A stretch of DNA of 50,684 bases from Gallibacterium anatis DSM 16844 = F 149 (GTDB lineage Bacteria > Pseudomonadota > Gammaproteobacteria > Enterobacterales > Pasteurellaceae), in assembly GCF_000379785.1 (NCBI RefSeq), contig NZ_KB903675.1, positions 1 through 50,684 of the forward strand. Reading direction: 5' to 3'. The notes under the pieces are model-generated. The model was not told where the DNA came from and did no database searches. It saw nothing but the letters and a program-made list of their open reading frames with translations. A program made the translations under genes and the position numbers. Below, in pieces: positions 7,730 through 19,156 of this stretch; position 1 is the first letter of the stretch, and every line of letters begins with the position of its first letter.

Positions 7730-8848
7730 TTATTTAATATACACTAATTTAACATCATCACCGATTAGGCTGACGTCAGCTAAACGCCATTGTGGTGCAT
7801 CTTTGAGATGTTGCAATTGTGGCAAATGACAAAGCCCTTTTGCCTGATCTCCCAACAATTTCGGGGCAATATAAACAATTAATTCATCCACCAAACCTGC
7901 TTCAATTAACGCTCCGGCTAACGTTGCACCTGCCTCCACCCAAACTGAATTGATCTGCTGTTTCCCTAGCAAATTAAGTAAATCCGTCAAATAATAAGGG
8001 CTTTCCACTAATTGCTGCTGCTGACAAAATGCCGGGAAATGTGCCATATTTCGTGCGCTCGGACTGACCAATAAAATGGGGCTTTCGCTTTCAAACAGCC
8101 GCCCTTTAGGCTCAATTTGATGTTGAGAATCTAAAATAACACGCAATGGTTGACGTAATTTTGCTTGCGGATAAATCGATTGCACCTCAAGCGGTAATTG
8201 TTGCCAACGCACATTTAACGCGGCATTATCCGTCAATACGGTCTTACTGCTGGATAAAATTGCAGATGCCATTGCGCGATATTGCTGCACATCCTGCCGT
8301 GCCGCTTCACCTGTAATCCATTGGCTTTCGCCATTCGCCATCGCAGTACGACCGTCAATGCTGATCGCCATTTTCAGTTGCACATAAGGGAAACCGGTAC
8401 GCATTCTTTTTAAAAACCCTTTGTTCAACTGTTCCGCTTGCTGTTGTAATAGCCCGACCGCCGTTTCAATACCGGCATCCGCCAGCATTTTTAACCCACG
8501 TCCGGCAACTTGCGGATTCGGATCTTGCATTGCTGCCACCACACGCTTGACCCCGGCTTCAATCAGCCCTTTGGCACAAGGCGGCGTTCTACCGTAATGG
8601 GAACAGGGCTCGAGTGTAACATAAGCTGTCGCTCCGTTCGCTTTTTCTCCCGCCTCTCGCATTGCCATCACTTCTGCGTGAGGCTCACCGGCTTTTTCGT
8701 GATAACCTTTACCGACAATTTCCCCATTTTTAACCAACACACAACCGACTGCCGGATTAGGTGTGCAAGTAAAACGCCCTTTTTTTGCCAATTCAATCGC
8801 CAATGCCATAAATTGGTGATCTTGCTGTGAAAATTCAAAATTTTGCAT
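7730..8848 (-). CDS. ribD: Bifunctional riboflavin biosynthesis protein RibD (deaminase/reductase)
   Basis: The 372-residue protein has an N-terminal cytidine-deaminase-like domain with zinc motifs HAE (57-59) and PCSHYGRTPPC (C82, C91), and a C-terminal reductase domain from about residue 150. Together they convert the pyrimidine produced from GTP by RibA into 5-amino-6-ribitylamino uracil phosphate. The start overlaps the nrdR stop by one base (TAATG), so the genes are co-transcribed, as in many Gammaproteobacteria. No FMN riboswitch was seen here. Length and motifs are normal. Confidence 0.96.
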   Translation of the reverse strand: MQNFEFSQQDHQFMALAIELAKKGRFTCTPNPAVGCVLVKNGEIVGKGYHEKAGEPHAEVMAMREAGEKANGATAYVTLEPCSHYGRTPPCAKGLIEAGVKRVVAAMQDPNPQVAGRGLKMLADAGIETAVGLLQQQAEQLNKGFLKRMRTGFPYVQLKMAISIDGRTAMANGESQWITGEAARQDVQQYRAMASAILSSSKTVLTDNAALNVRWQQLPLEVQSIYPQAKLRQPLRVILDSQHQIEPKGRLFESESPILLVSPSARNMAHFPAFCQQQQLVESPYYLTDLLNLLGKQQINSVWVEAGATLAGALIEAGLVDELIVYIAPKLLGDQAKGLCHLPQLQHLKDAPQWRLADVSLIGDDVKLVYIK

Positions 8849-9300
8849 TATTCTTTATTTAGTTTGTCTATTTCTTCACTGAACTGTTTAATATCATCAA
8901 AACTGAGATAAACCGATGCAAAACGGATATAGGCAACTTTATCCATTTTTTTCAACTCATTCATTACCAATGTACCAACCATTTTGCTTGGCACTTCTCG
9001 CTCACCGGTGGCTTGCAATGTATGCATTATGCGGTTGACCGCCGCCTCAATCTGCATTTCACTAACCGGACGTTTCTCCAATGCGTGATAAATACCGGCA
9101 CGCAATTTTTCCTCATTAAAAGGTTCACGATTGCCGTTATTCTTAATAATACGAGGAATCACCAATTCCGCAGATTCAAAAGTGGTAAAACGCTCTTTGC
9201 ACTGGGTGCATTCACGGCGACGTCTGACTTGATAGCCTTCGGAAACAAGACGACTATCAATCACTTTCGTTTCCGGCGCTGAACAAAACGGACAATGCAT
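8848..9300 (-). CDS. nrdR: Transcriptional repressor NrdR
   Basis: This 150-residue protein has the NrdR plan: an N-terminal zinc ribbon with C3, C6, C31 and C34 (CPFC...CTQC) and the RRRREC stretch that binds DNA, then an ATP-cone domain (about 49-139) that senses ATP and dATP. NrdR represses ribonucleotide reductase operons. It is first in an operon with ribD (one-base overlap), the common arrangement. No nrd genes are in the window, so its targets lie elsewhere. Confidence 0.97.
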   Translation of the reverse strand: MHCPFCSAPETKVIDSRLVSEGYQVRRRRECTQCKERFTTFESAELVIPRIIKNNGNREPFNEEKLRAGIYHALEKRPVSEMQIEAAVNRIMHTLQATGEREVPSKMVGTLVMNELKKMDKVAYIRFASVYLSFDDIKQFSEEIDKLNKE

Positions 9301-9410
9301 ATTGCCTCCTTCATAAATAATTTATTTTATTCACTCCCCTATACTACCTGATACAAAGCAGATAGAAAGGGGGAAAATAAAATATTTCATTGCAAAACGG
9401 TTGTGAAAAA

Positions 9411-12400
9411 TCAGCCTAACTGTTGTAACAAATTAAAAATACGCTTATCTGAGATCGGATATGCGGTTTTTAACTGCTGTGCAAAGAGGCTGACACGTAA
9501 CTCCTCAATCATATAACGAACTTCCAAAATTTCATCACTGATCGGTTTAGATTTCGGCAATTTATTCAATAGCTGTTTATAAGCTTGCTGCACGCTCTCT
9601 ATTTTCAACATTAAGGCACGATCACGATTGACATCCTGTGCCACTTTATCAAGCCGTTTATCAATCGCTTGCAAATAGCGTAATAAATCTGCTAAGCGTT
9701 TATAACCGCTCTTCGCCACAAAACCCGGATAAATCAAATGGTTAAGCTGCGTTTTAATATCGGATAAAGCAAACGCCAAATTAAAATCCAAACGCCCTTT
9801 CATCCGTTTATTAATTTCATATGCCAACGTTAAAATCTGCTCAACTTTTTGTGCAATATCGACCGTAACATCATTTAAATTTTCGCGAACAAAATCCCGC
9901 AACTGCTCAAATTGCTGCTCCTGCCAAACCACACCGCCAAAATCGCTGATTAATTTATCCACCGCACAAGCAATACAGTCATCAATAAGCTGCAATACTG
10001 TGCCAAACGGGGTGAAATAAAGCCCTAATTTTGCTTTATTCGGTAATTTTTCGTGTAAATATTTTATCGGTGAAGGCACATTCAACAGCAACAGACGGCG
10101 CAATCCTTGACGCATCGCACGTTGCTGTTCAAATTCCGTTTCAAACAATTTAATACCGACCGACTCCTTCTCATCAACAATTGCCGGATAGGCTTTGATA
10201 CTGAAGCCACGTTTTTTTTGCTCATAGTATTGCGGCAAAGTATCAAAATTCCAAATATGAATACCGCTCTGCTCAATGCCGTCATCTGCCACTTCAGCAA
10301 TACTTTGCTGCACTTGATCTTTTAAAGAGACTTTTAAAGCATCAAGATCGTTGCTTTCTGCAATTTTACGTCCTTTTTCATCAATCACGCGAAAACTCAT
10401 TTTCAAATGTGACGGCACTTGCTGCCAATTCCATTCGGTCGGTTCAACCCAAACACCGGTCATTTTGCGTAGCTGTTCACTTAAACTTTCCACCAATGGT
10501 TTTTCCAAGGGTGCCACTCGCGCCAAAAAGGCTTCGGCATAATTCGGTGCCGGTACAAAATTACGGCGCAATGCTTTCGGCAAAGATTTAATCAATGCTA
10601 CCACCAACTCCTGACGCAACCCTGGAATTTGCCATTCAAATCCATTTAATTCGATCTGGTTGAGTAACGGCAATGGAATATGCACGGTTACGCCATCCGC
10701 ATCCGTTCCCGGCTCAAACTGATAACTTAACTTCAGTTTTAGATTGCCTTGATGCCAAAAATTAGGGAAATCTAAGGTACTGACCGAGGTTTCATCATTC
10801 AACAGGAATGACTTTTCAAAATTGAGCAATTCTGCATCTTTCTTCTGTGCCTGTTGCCACCAACGATCAAAATGGCGTTGCGATACCACTTCCGTTGGAA
10901 TACGCTGATCATAAAAATCAAACAACGCCTGCTCGCTGACTAAAATATCACGACGGCGAGTTTTATGTTCCAACTCTTCCACTTCTTTGATAAGTTTCTG
11001 ATTTTCAAAGAAGAATTTATGTTTAGTGTACCAATCTCCCTCCACCAATGCGGAACGAATAAAAATTTCACGACAAGTCAACGGATCAATGGCACTGTAA
11101 TTCACCGTTCTCGCCTGTACAATCGGTACGCCGTATAGCGTCACTTTTTCACTGGCTAAAACCGCACCTTGTTTCTTCGACCAATGCGGCTCGTGATAAC
11201 TTTTTTTCATCAAATGCTGTGCCAACGGCTCAATCCATTCCGCCTCAATCGCAGCGACCACTCTACCCCATAATTTAGAGGTTTCGACCAATTCTGCTGC
11301 CATACACCATTTCGGTTGTTTTTTAAACAATACTGACGCCGGAAAAATCGAAAAATGGGCATTTCTTGCACCAAGATATTGCTGTTTTTCTGCCTCTTTA
11401 CTACCAATATGTGAGAGCAAGCCGGCTAATAATGCGGTGTGAATCGGCATATATTCTGCTGCTTCAGTATTGATCGCAAGCCCCATCTCCCGCACGCTTA
11501 AACGTAGCTGATGATAAATCTCCTGCCATTCACGAATACGCAAATAATTGAGGTAATCTTTCTGACACAAGCGTCTAAACTGATTGCGAGAGAGCTGTTT
11601 TTGCTGCTCTTGAATATAACGCCATAAATTGACAAAAGCCAAAAAGTCGGAATGTTTATCGGCAAAACGGCGGTGCTTATCGTCCGCTGATTGCTGTTTA
11701 TCAAGCGGTCTTTCTCTCGGATCTTGGATCGACAATGCGGCAACGATCACCAATACTTCACGCAAACTGCCATTGCTTGCTGCCATCAACACCATTTTTG
11801 CCAAACGAGGATCAACCGGTAAACGTGCCAGTTGTCGTCCGCTTTCCGTTAAAACTCGTTTATCACCATAACGCCCTTTCACCGTTCTGAAAGCCTGCAA
11901 CTCATCCAATAAACGTAATCCGTCTTGAATTTGGCGGCGATCCGGGGCATCCACAAAGGGAAATGATTCAATATCATCCAGCCCTAATGCGGTCATTTGC
12001 AAAATGACCGAGGCAAGGTTGGTACGCAAAATTTCCGGATCAGTAAATTGCGGTCTGCTATTAAAATCCTCTTCTGAATAAAGACGAATACAAATCCCTT
12101 CACTGACACGTCCGCAACGCCCTTTACGCTGATTTGCCGAAGCCTGTGAAATCGGCTCGATCGGCAATCGCTGTACTTTGGTGCGATAACTGTAACGTGA
12201 AATTCTTGCGGTGCCGGGATCAATCACATATTTAATTCCGGGAACAGTCAAAGAGGTTTCCGCAACGTTAGTGGCTAAAATAATGCGATTTAAAGCTCCC
12301 GGATGGAAAATGCGATTCTGTTCCTGTGCCGATAAACGCGCATAAAGCGGCAAAATTTCAGTATGGCGTAATTCTCTTTTTTCTAAGGCTTCTGCGGTAT

Positions 12401-13355
12401 CACGAATTTCACGTTCACCATTCATAAAAATTAAAATATCGCCACGCCCCTCCGCCTGTAATTCATCTACCGCATCAAAGATCGCTTGCAGCTGATCTTG
12501 ATCTTCACTCTCCGCAATTGGTCGATACCGCACCTCAACCGGATAAGTCCGCCCCGAAACCTCTATAATCGGTGCATTATTAAAATGTTTAGCAAAACGC
12601 TCAACATCAATGGTCGCTGAAGTAATGATCACTTTTAAATCTGGTCTTCGCGGCAATAACTGCTTTAAATAGCCCAAAATAAAATCATTATTCAGACTAC
12701 GCTCGTGGGCTTCATCAATAATCAACACGTCATATTGATTTAAATAACGATCTGACTGAATTTCCGCCAATAAAATACCATCGGTCATCAATTTTATCTG
12801 TGTATTTTCACTGACTTGATCATTAAAACGCACCTTATAACCGACAATATCACCAAGCTCGGTTTGCAACTCTTCTGCAATTCTGGTGGCGACGGAACGT
12901 GCGGCAATACGACGCGGTTGCGTATGCCCGATAAATCCCTTTTTGCCTAATCCCAAGGCTAAACACATTTTAGGAATCTGCGTAGTTTTACCCGAGCCGG
13001 TTTCTCCGGCAATCACCACCACTTGATGCGTAGCGATGGCACGCATAATCTCCTCGCTACGTTGGCTCACCGGTAAATCTTGCGGGAAAGCGATTTGTAA
13101 CGGACGCTGTTGTCGTTGCAATAATTTTTGCTTCGCTGTTTCAACCGCATCGGTTAATAAAGCCTGTAATTCCGCTTTTGCCTGTACCGGTGCTTTTTTT
13201 ATTCTCGCCGCTAACAAATATTTATCCGCCAACATCACCTGATCCAGTTCGGATAATAATTGTTTTTGCCACGCTGCCAATGGTGCTCTGTTTGCGTTTT
13301 TATGCCTCACATTGCGCTGAGATTTTGTTGCTGTTTTTGTTTGAAATTCCGACAT
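9411..13355 (-). CDS. hrpA: ATP-dependent RNA helicase HrpA
   Basis: This 1314-residue DEAH-box helicase carries the P-loop GETGSGKTTQ (117-126), the DEAH box in LIIDEAHERS, SATID, and the QRKGRCGR arginine-finger motif. After the helicase core come the winged-helix, ratchet and OB regions and the long C-terminal extension typical of bacterial HrpA (E. coli 1300 residues). HrpA acts in mRNA processing and in relieving collided ribosomes. The gene is closely preceded by bioA on the same strand (9 bp gap), so read-through from bioA is possible. Nothing in the frame suggests damage. Confidence 0.96.
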   Translation of the reverse strand: MSEFQTKTATKSQRNVRHKNANRAPLAAWQKQLLSELDQVMLADKYLLAARIKKAPVQAKAELQALLTDAVETAKQKLLQRQQRPLQIAFPQDLPVSQRSEEIMRAIATHQVVVIAGETGSGKTTQIPKMCLALGLGKKGFIGHTQPRRIAARSVATRIAEELQTELGDIVGYKVRFNDQVSENTQIKLMTDGILLAEIQSDRYLNQYDVLIIDEAHERSLNNDFILGYLKQLLPRRPDLKVIITSATIDVERFAKHFNNAPIIEVSGRTYPVEVRYRPIAESEDQDQLQAIFDAVDELQAEGRGDILIFMNGEREIRDTAEALEKRELRHTEILPLYARLSAQEQNRIFHPGALNRIILATNVAETSLTVPGIKYVIDPGTARISRYSYRTKVQRLPIEPISQASANQRKGRCGRVSEGICIRLYSEEDFNSRPQFTDPEILRTNLASVILQMTALGLDDIESFPFVDAPDRRQIQDGLRLLDELQAFRTVKGRYGDKRVLTESGRQLARLPVDPRLAKMVLMAASNGSLREVLVIVAALSIQDPRERPLDKQQSADDKHRRFADKHSDFLAFVNLWRYIQEQQKQLSRNQFRRLCQKDYLNYLRIREWQEIYHQLRLSVREMGLAINTEAAEYMPIHTALLAGLLSHIGSKEAEKQQYLGARNAHFSIFPASVLFKKQPKWCMAAELVETSKLWGRVVAAIEAEWIEPLAQHLMKKSYHEPHWSKKQGAVLASEKVTLYGVPIVQARTVNYSAIDPLTCREIFIRSALVEGDWYTKHKFFFENQKLIKEVEELEHKTRRRDILVSEQALFDFYDQRIPTEVVSQRHFDRWWQQAQKKDAELLNFEKSFLLNDETSVSTLDFPNFWHQGNLKLKLSYQFEPGTDADGVTVHIPLPLLNQIELNGFEWQIPGLRQELVVALIKSLPKALRRNFVPAPNYAEAFLARVAPLEKPLVESLSEQLRKMTGVWVEPTEWNWQQVPSHLKMSFRVIDEKGRKIAESNDLDALKVSLKDQVQQSIAEVADDGIEQSGIHIWNFDTLPQYYEQKKRGFSIKAYPAIVDEKESVGIKLFETEFEQQRAMRQGLRRLLLLNVPSPIKYLHEKLPNKAKLGLYFTPFGTVLQLIDDCIACAVDKLISDFGGVVWQEQQFEQLRDFVRENLNDVTVDIAQKVEQILTLAYEINKRMKGRLDFNLAFALSDIKTQLNHLIYPGFVAKSGYKRLADLLRYLQAIDKRLDKVAQDVNRDRALMLKIESVQQAYKQLLNKLPKSKPISDEILEVRYMIEELRVSLFAQQLKTAYPISDKRIFNLLQQLG

Positions 13356-13364
13356 ATTTTTTAA

Positions 13365-14660
13365 CTATTCTTCAATTTGATACTCTACTTTTAAGGCTGA
13401 CAATAACCCTGAAATTAATTGCGCCAGTTCAGTTTCACTAATAATAAATGGCGGCATCACATAAACCAGTTTACCGAATGGACGCAACCAAACCCCTTGC
13501 TCAACGAATTTAGGCTGTAAGGTTGCCATATTCACCGCTTGTTTCATTTCAATCACCCCGATTGCGCCCAACACTCTTACTTCCTGCACACAATCCCATT
13601 GCGCCGCCTCCGCCAAGCCCTGTTTTAATTGCTGTTCGATTCGTTGTATCCGTGCCTGCCAATCACTCTGTAATAATAATTTAATTGAGGCATTTGCCAC
13701 TGCACAAGCTAATGGATTTCCCATAAAAGTCGGGCCGTGCATAAAACATTTTGCCTCACCGGCACAGATGGTTTCTGCCACCTGTTTGGAAGTGATAGTT
13801 GCCGACAAGGTCATATAACCGCCGGTTAACGCCTTACCAATACAGATAATATCCGGAATCACATTGGCGTGCTGATAGGCAAATAATTTCCCGGTTCGTC
13901 CGAAACCGGTTGCAATTTCATCAAAAATAAGCAAAACACCATACTGTTCGCATAATGCTTTAGCTTTCTGTAAATAAACAGGGGAATAAAAATACATTCC
14001 GCCCGCACCTTGCACAATCGGCTCAAGAATCAAACCGGCAATGGTTTGATGATGTTTTTCCAACAAATCCTGTAACGGTAAAATGGCTTGCTCCTGCCAC
14101 GCCTGATCAAACTTTATCGGTGGCTGCGGCAAGAAATATTGAATCGGCAAACTTTTACTGAAAAGTGAATGCATTCCGGTAACCGGATCGCAAACTGACA
14201 TTGCGTGCCAAGTATCGCCGTGATAACCGGAACGAATGGTAGCAAACTGATAACGATTACTTTCACCTTTCGCCTGTTGATATTGAATTGCCATTTTCAT
14301 TGCCACTTCAACAGCCACCGAACCGCTATCAGCAAAGAAAATCTTATCCAGTGATGGCGGCAAAATAGAAAGCAGTGTTTGTGCCAATTCTACCGCCGGT
14401 TCATGAGTAAAACCGCCAAACATAATATGGCTCATTTTACTGATTTGTTGTTGCACCGCCTGATTCAGCTCCGGATGATTATATCCGTGCAACGCCGCCC
14501 ACCACGAAGACATTCCGTCAATCAATTTACGCCCATCTTTTAACGTAATAATGACACCGTCTGCCCGTTCCACCGGATACACTGCTGCCGGTTCAAGCAT
14601 AGACGTATAAGGATGCCAAATATGTTCACGATCAAGAGAAATAAGTTGCTGTAAATCCAT
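13365..14660 (-). CDS. bioA: Adenosylmethionine--8-amino-7-oxononanoate transaminase
   Basis: This 431-residue class III aminotransferase makes 7,8-diaminopelargonate in biotin synthesis, using S-adenosylmethionine as amino donor. It shows the BioA-type HIWHPYTSM near residue 13, [13 protein letters not shown] (51-63), DE at 247-248 and the PLP lysine K276 in CIGKALTGG. The other bio genes are not nearby, as is common in Pasteurellaceae, where bioA stands apart. The gene lies between the ppiD terminator and hrpA, only 9 bp before hrpA. No clear BirA operator was recognised upstream. Confidence 0.95.
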   Translation of the reverse strand: MDLQQLISLDREHIWHPYTSMLEPAAVYPVERADGVIITLKDGRKLIDGMSSWWAALHGYNHPELNQAVQQQISKMSHIMFGGFTHEPAVELAQTLLSILPPSLDKIFFADSGSVAVEVAMKMAIQYQQAKGESNRYQFATIRSGYHGDTWHAMSVCDPVTGMHSLFSKSLPIQYFLPQPPIKFDQAWQEQAILPLQDLLEKHHQTIAGLILEPIVQGAGGMYFYSPVYLQKAKALCEQYGVLLIFDEIATGFGRTGKLFAYQHANVIPDIICIGKALTGGYMTLSATITSKQVAETICAGEAKCFMHGPTFMGNPLACAVANASIKLLLQSDWQARIQRIEQQLKQGLAEAAQWDCVQEVRVLGAIGVIEMKQAVNMATLQPKFVEQGVWLRPFGKLVYVMPPFIISETELAQLISGLLSALKVEYQIEE

Positions 14661-14679
14661 TCTGCTCTCCTAAAAATAT

Positions 14680-14707
14680 CGCCTCACGAGGAAACCCTAA
14701 TGAGGCG
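14680..14707 (-). terminator. Terminator after ppiD
   Basis: CGCCTCA at 14680-14686 pairs with TGAGGCG at 14701-14707. On the minus strand the stem is followed by ATATTTTTAGGAG, which runs into the bioA ribosome-binding region. It lies 35 bp after the ppiD stop and probably reduces read-through into bioA. Confidence 0.7.
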
Positions 14708-14741
14708 CTATTTTGGTGTTAATTATTCAATCAACCGTCAT

Positions 14742-16607
14742 TTATTCTTGCAGCTGATCCAACATTTCCTGATTAATTTCAATTTTTGCTTTTTCACGCA
14801 AAGCCTTCAATAATGTTGCCTGTAAGTCATTCACACGGAACTGCATTAATTGTGAAACAAATGCTTTTTGTTGTTCGGCTGATAGTTGACCATCTTCAAC
14901 TTTATCCAATGCAATCGCAACAATATCCCCATTTTGATCAACACCAACGTGATAGCTTGGTTTACCTGCTGTCGGTAACGGCATTGCAAAAATCTGTTTA
15001 TCCAACGCCGGATTTTTGCTTTCCGCATAAACTGTCGTCAAATTTTGTTTGAATTCAACCGCACTGTTATCTCCGGCTTGTAATTTAGCAACCAATGCTT
15101 TAACACGCTCCAACTCAATATTTTCTGCTTTTTCACGCTGTAATAAGGCGGTAATTTGTGTTTTTGCTTCTGCTAAAGGCTTAGTTCCTGCCGCTTTATA
15201 GTCGACCACGCGGAAAATAACACTGTGATTTTCACCAACACTAATCATTTGTGAGTTCATTCCGCCTTGCACCAATTCCGGACTGAACATTTCGCTAATC
15301 ACATTGCTAAAATTCAATGCCGCCGGCACATCATCGCGCGCAAAATAACCGGTTTCTTCAACGGTTAAATTGCCCTCTTTGGCAGCTGTCGCTAAACCGC
15401 TTTGATCTTCAAAGGCTTTATCCGCAACCGCTTTTTCAACACTGAAATATTTACGTTCCGCTAAATCCTGACGCACAAGATCGGTAATTCGGCTTTTGAC
15501 CTCTTCTAACGGTAATACGGTCGCTTCATTGCGTGCCAACACTTTAATAATGTGATATTTATCATCCACTTTTGTCGGTTTGCTGTAAGCACCGACTGCA
15601 GTGTTGTCAGCCGCCGTTTCAAATGCTTTCGGTAACTGTCCAGCAACCACCCAACTTAAATCACCGCCGTTAACTGCTGTTAAACGGTCAATAGAATATT
15701 TTTTCGCTAACTCGGCAAAATCTGCACCCTGTTGCAATTTGTTGTAAATATCATCCGCTTCCGCCTGTGTATTTACTTGAATATGCGCAATATGCTGTTT
15801 TGCCTGCCCCATAAATTGAGATTTATTGTCTTGATAATATTGAGCAACTTCAACATCACTCACTTTCAGATCTTTTGCCAATTTATCTTTATTGACATCA
15901 ATATATTGCACTTTAACCAATTCAGGTGTGGCAAAAGCTGCCTTATGATCATTGTAATATTTCTCAATTTCCTGATCTGAAATGGTCTGTTTAGCTGCTA
16001 AATCCGCTACCGGGAAAGTTGCTAAACGAACACTTCTCTTCTGAAAGAACAATTTCACAAATTGTTGTTGCTGTGCTTCGGTTAAGAAATCACTCGCCAA
16101 TAAAGAACCCATTAATTGTGATAACACTAAATCCTGACGCACAATTTCCGCATATTGATCCGGTGTGAGATTATTATTCGCTAACAATTGTTGATAAACT
16201 GCGTTATCGAACTGGCCATCTTTTTGGAATGCCGGATTCATTACGATCGCCTGCTTAATCGCTTCATCGCCGACACCCAATCCCAACTCTTTGCTGTATT
16301 GGCGTAACAACTCATCATCAATTAAACGATCCAATACGGAATGACGCAAACCGTTGGTAAATTCAGCAGAATCCGCTACTGCTGCAAATTTATCCCCCAT
16401 CTGCATCGCCAGCTGTTGATATTGGCTTTGATATTGTTGTTGGAAAAGACGTTGGGAAATTTCAACACCATTTACGGTTGCCGCCGAGGTGTTTTGACGA
16501 GAAATTAAATAACCGGCAACACCACTCAACACAAATGAAATAGCAATGACCGACATTAATACTTTCCAGACCATACTATGTGTATAGCCACGCAGTTTCT
16601 CCATCAT
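14742..16607 (-). CDS. ppiD: Periplasmic folding chaperone PpiD (SurA/parvulin family), membrane-anchored
   Basis: With the start at 16607 the protein has 621 residues, close to E. coli PpiD (623). A short cytoplasmic stretch precedes one membrane span (about residues 12-34, VWKVLMSVIAISFVLSGVAG). The rest is periplasmic, with SurA-like chaperone regions and a parvulin domain (about 230-330) containing AKQHIAHIQVNT and GGDLSWV. It assists folding of proteins leaving the Sec translocon. The longer open frame up to 16694 crosses the lon terminator, whereas AAGGAAG precedes the ATG at 16607, so the shorter start is preferred; 16604 is also possible. The lon-ppiD order matches E. coli apart from hupB. 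Confidence 0.93.
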   Translation of the reverse strand: MMEKLRGYTHSMVWKVLMSVIAISFVLSGVAGYLISRQNTSAATVNGVEISQRLFQQQYQSQYQQLAMQMGDKFAAVADSAEFTNGLRHSVLDRLIDDELLRQYSKELGLGVGDEAIKQAIVMNPAFQKDGQFDNAVYQQLLANNNLTPDQYAEIVRQDLVLSQLMGSLLASDFLTEAQQQQFVKLFFQKRSVRLATFPVADLAAKQTISDQEIEKYYNDHKAAFATPELVKVQYIDVNKDKLAKDLKVSDVEVAQYYQDNKSQFMGQAKQHIAHIQVNTQAEADDIYNKLQQGADFAELAKKYSIDRLTAVNGGDLSWVVAGQLPKAFETAADNTAVGAYSKPTKVDDKYHIIKVLARNEATVLPLEEVKSRITDLVRQDLAERKYFSVEKAVADKAFEDQSGLATAAKEGNLTVEETGYFARDDVPAALNFSNVISEMFSPELVQGGMNSQMISVGENHSVIFRVVDYKAAGTKPLAEAKTQITALLQREKAENIELERVKALVAKLQAGDNSAVEFKQNLTTVYAESKNPALDKQIFAMPLPTAGKPSYHVGVDQNGDIVAIALDKVEDGQLSAEQQKAFVSQLMQFRVNDLQATLLKALREKAKIEINQEMLDQLQE

Positions 16608-16680
16608 AATGAGAGCTTCCTTATAATAAAAACAATAATGGACAAAATTATATAGAAAAGTTGGGTTGGCTGCACCTACT

Positions 16681-16714
16681 AAAAAGCCGGTCATCTTATT
16701 TTGACCGGCTTTTT
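16681..16714 (-). terminator. Intrinsic terminator of lon
   Basis: GCCGGTCA (16686-16693) pairs perfectly with TGACCGGC (16702-16709), flanked by five A on one side and five T on the other. It begins 6 bp after the lon stop and functions on the minus strand. Confidence 0.88.
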
Positions 16715-16719
16715 GCTGA

Positions 16720-19119
16720 TTAATTGACAGTTGATGTCATATTTTTACTGCTACGTTTTTTCGGAGCGGCTAAATTTTTCACCACCTCAATTCCGACCGG
16801 CGGTTTTTCCAGTGCCAATGCCAAAACTTCATCAATAGTTTCGACCGGACGAATATCCAACGCAGATTTCGCATTTTCCGGAATTTCCTCAAGATCTTTG
16901 ACATTGTCTTTCGGAATTAAGACCCGTTTAATGCCGCCACGGTGTGCCGCTAATAATTTCTCTTTCAAACCACCGATTGGCAACACTTTACCGCGTAAAG
17001 TAATTTCGCCTGTCATTGCTACATCGGCACGTACCGGATTACCGGTTAAGCAAGAAACCAATGCGGTGCACATTGCAATCCCTGCACTCGGACCATCTTT
17101 CGGTGTCGCGCCTTCAGGCACGTGAATGTGAATATCCCGTTTTTCATAGAAATCGGTATTAATGCCCAACTGTTCCGCTCTGGCACGAACTACCGTCATC
17201 GCCGCCTGAATCGACTCTTTCATTACATCGCCTAACGAACCGGTGTAATTTAATTTACCTTTGCCCGACACTGAAGCCGCTTCAATGGTTAATAAATCAC
17301 CGCCGACTTCTGTCCACGCCAAACCGGTCACTTCACCAACGCGGTTTTGATTATCCGCTTTGCCGTATTCAAAACGTCTGACACCAAGATAATCGTGTAG
17401 ATTACTGCTATCCACAACCACCTGTTTCAATGATTTATCCAATAATAGATTCTTCACCGCTTTACGACAGATTTTAGAAATTTCACGTTCCAAATTACGT
17501 ACACCGGCTTCACGAGTGTAATAACGGATAATATCTAAAATGGCTTCTTCTTTGATGGTTAATTCTTTTGCTTTCAAACCGTTACGTTCCATCTGTTTAT
17601 TCAACAAATGACGCATCGCAATGTTAAGTTTTTCATCTTCGGTATAACCTGAAAGACGAATGACTTCCATACGATCAAGTAACGGCCCCGGAATATTCAT
17701 TGAGTTGGAAGTGGCGACAAACATCACATCGGAAAGATCATAATCTACCTCAAGATAATGATCGCTGAAGGTGTTGTTCTGTTCCGGATCTAACACTTCC
17801 AATAATGCTGATGCCGGATCGCCACGCATATCCGCACCCAATTTATCAATTTCATCCAACAAGAATAATGGGTTTTTCACACCCACTTTCGCCATATTTT
17901 GGATAAGTTTACCCGGCAACGCACCGATATAAGTACGACGATGCCCACGAATTTCGGCTTCATCACGCACGCCGCCTAACGCCATTCGCACATATTTACG
18001 ACCGGTCGCCTGCGCAATAGATTGCCCCAATGAGGTTTTACCTACCCCCGGCGGCCCTACCAAACATAAAATCGGTCCACGAATTTGGTTAGTACGAGTT
18101 TGCACCGCTAAATATTCTAAAATGCGTTCTTTGACACGCTCCAAGCCGTAATGGTCGTTATTTAAAATGGCTTCCGCCTGTTTTAAATCTTTTTTCACTT
18201 TAGTACGTTTGTGCCACGGCACTTGTACCATCCAGTCAATATATGTACGAACCACTGTCGCTTCCGCAGACATCGGTGACATCATTTTTAATTTTTGCAA
18301 TTCCGATTCTGCCTTTTCTTGAACCTCTTTCGGCATTTTTGCATCGGCAATTTTTTTCTTTAATTGCTGTACTTCATTTTCGACAGTTTCCGCTTCACCA
18401 AGCTCTTTCTGGATGGCTTTAATCTGTTCATTCAAATAGTAATCGCGTTGATTTTTTTCCATCTGTTTTTTCACACGATCACGAATTTTCTTATCCAAGC
18501 TGCTGATTTCCATTTCCGCTTGAATCAAGCCTAATAATGTTTCAAAACGGGCAAAAACATTTTCCTGTTCCAACAATGCCTGTTTTTTATCCAATGCTAA
18601 CGGCATATTGCCTGCCAAGGTATCAACCAATTTTTTCGGATCGTGGATATCCTTCAATGCAGTTAATACTTCAGGCTTAACTTTATTATGTTGTTGATGT
18701 GCAAATTTATCCAATTCAGTTAACACTGTTGTTTGAATAACATCCAACTCAACATCATTATCCACGATTTCAGTAATTTCACTTATCTCGGCAGAATAAT
18801 ATTCATCACTCTCAAATGAGAGCACTTTTGCTCTTGATTTCCCTTCAACAAGTACCTTTACCGTGCCGTCCGGTAATTTCAATAATTGAATAATGGTAGC
18901 AACTGTCCCTACTTGATAAATATCTTTCTCTGTCGGCTCTTCCAAATTAGCCTCTTTTTGAGTGACTAATAAAATGTCTTTGCCGCTATCCATTGCTTCA
19001 TCAAGACTACGGATAGACTTTGTTCTTCCTACATATAGTGGCATTACGATATGTGGAAACACGACAACATCTCGTAACGGTAAGACAGGAATTTGTTTTG
19101 TTGGTAACTCTTTGCTCAT
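16720..19119 (-). CDS. lon: ATP-dependent protease Lon
   Basis: The 799-residue protein has the LonA arrangement: an N-terminal substrate domain, a coiled region, an AAA+ module with Walker [10 protein letters not shown] (K361), and a C-terminal serine-lysine protease domain with S678 in KDGPSAGIA and the lysine in [14 protein letters not shown]. It degrades misfolded and regulatory proteins, including antitoxins such as those encoded at 36.8-39.4 kb. A heat-shock-type promoter lies upstream (19157-19184). The C-terminal tail is basic (KKRSSK), a minor feature. Length is in the family range (E. coli 784). Confidence 0.97.
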   Translation of the reverse strand: MSKELPTKQIPVLPLRDVVVFPHIVMPLYVGRTKSIRSLDEAMDSGKDILLVTQKEANLEEPTEKDIYQVGTVATIIQLLKLPDGTVKVLVEGKSRAKVLSFESDEYYSAEISEITEIVDNDVELDVIQTTVLTELDKFAHQQHNKVKPEVLTALKDIHDPKKLVDTLAGNMPLALDKKQALLEQENVFARFETLLGLIQAEMEISSLDKKIRDRVKKQMEKNQRDYYLNEQIKAIQKELGEAETVENEVQQLKKKIADAKMPKEVQEKAESELQKLKMMSPMSAEATVVRTYIDWMVQVPWHKRTKVKKDLKQAEAILNNDHYGLERVKERILEYLAVQTRTNQIRGPILCLVGPPGVGKTSLGQSIAQATGRKYVRMALGGVRDEAEIRGHRRTYIGALPGKLIQNMAKVGVKNPLFLLDEIDKLGADMRGDPASALLEVLDPEQNNTFSDHYLEVDYDLSDVMFVATSNSMNIPGPLLDRMEVIRLSGYTEDEKLNIAMRHLLNKQMERNGLKAKELTIKEEAILDIIRYYTREAGVRNLEREISKICRKAVKNLLLDKSLKQVVVDSSNLHDYLGVRRFEYGKADNQNRVGEVTGLAWTEVGGDLLTIEAASVSGKGKLNYTGSLGDVMKESIQAAMTVVRARAEQLGINTDFYEKRDIHIHVPEGATPKDGPSAGIAMCTALVSCLTGNPVRADVAMTGEITLRGKVLPIGGLKEKLLAAHRGGIKRVLIPKDNVKDLEEIPENAKSALDIRPVETIDEVLALALEKPPVGIEVVKNLAAPKKRSSKNMTSTVN

Positions 19120-19156
19120 AATTATTGTTCTCTTGTCTATTTCTATAGTTTGAGGT

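Noticed and set aside
8849-9410. FMN riboswitch for ribD
   Set aside because: No RFN-like conserved blocks are present, and ribD is coupled to nrdR without a leader of its own.
16608-16694. N-terminal extension of PpiD
   Set aside because: The extra 29 codons run through the lon terminator; a good ribosome-binding site supports the ATG at 16607 and gives the normal length.
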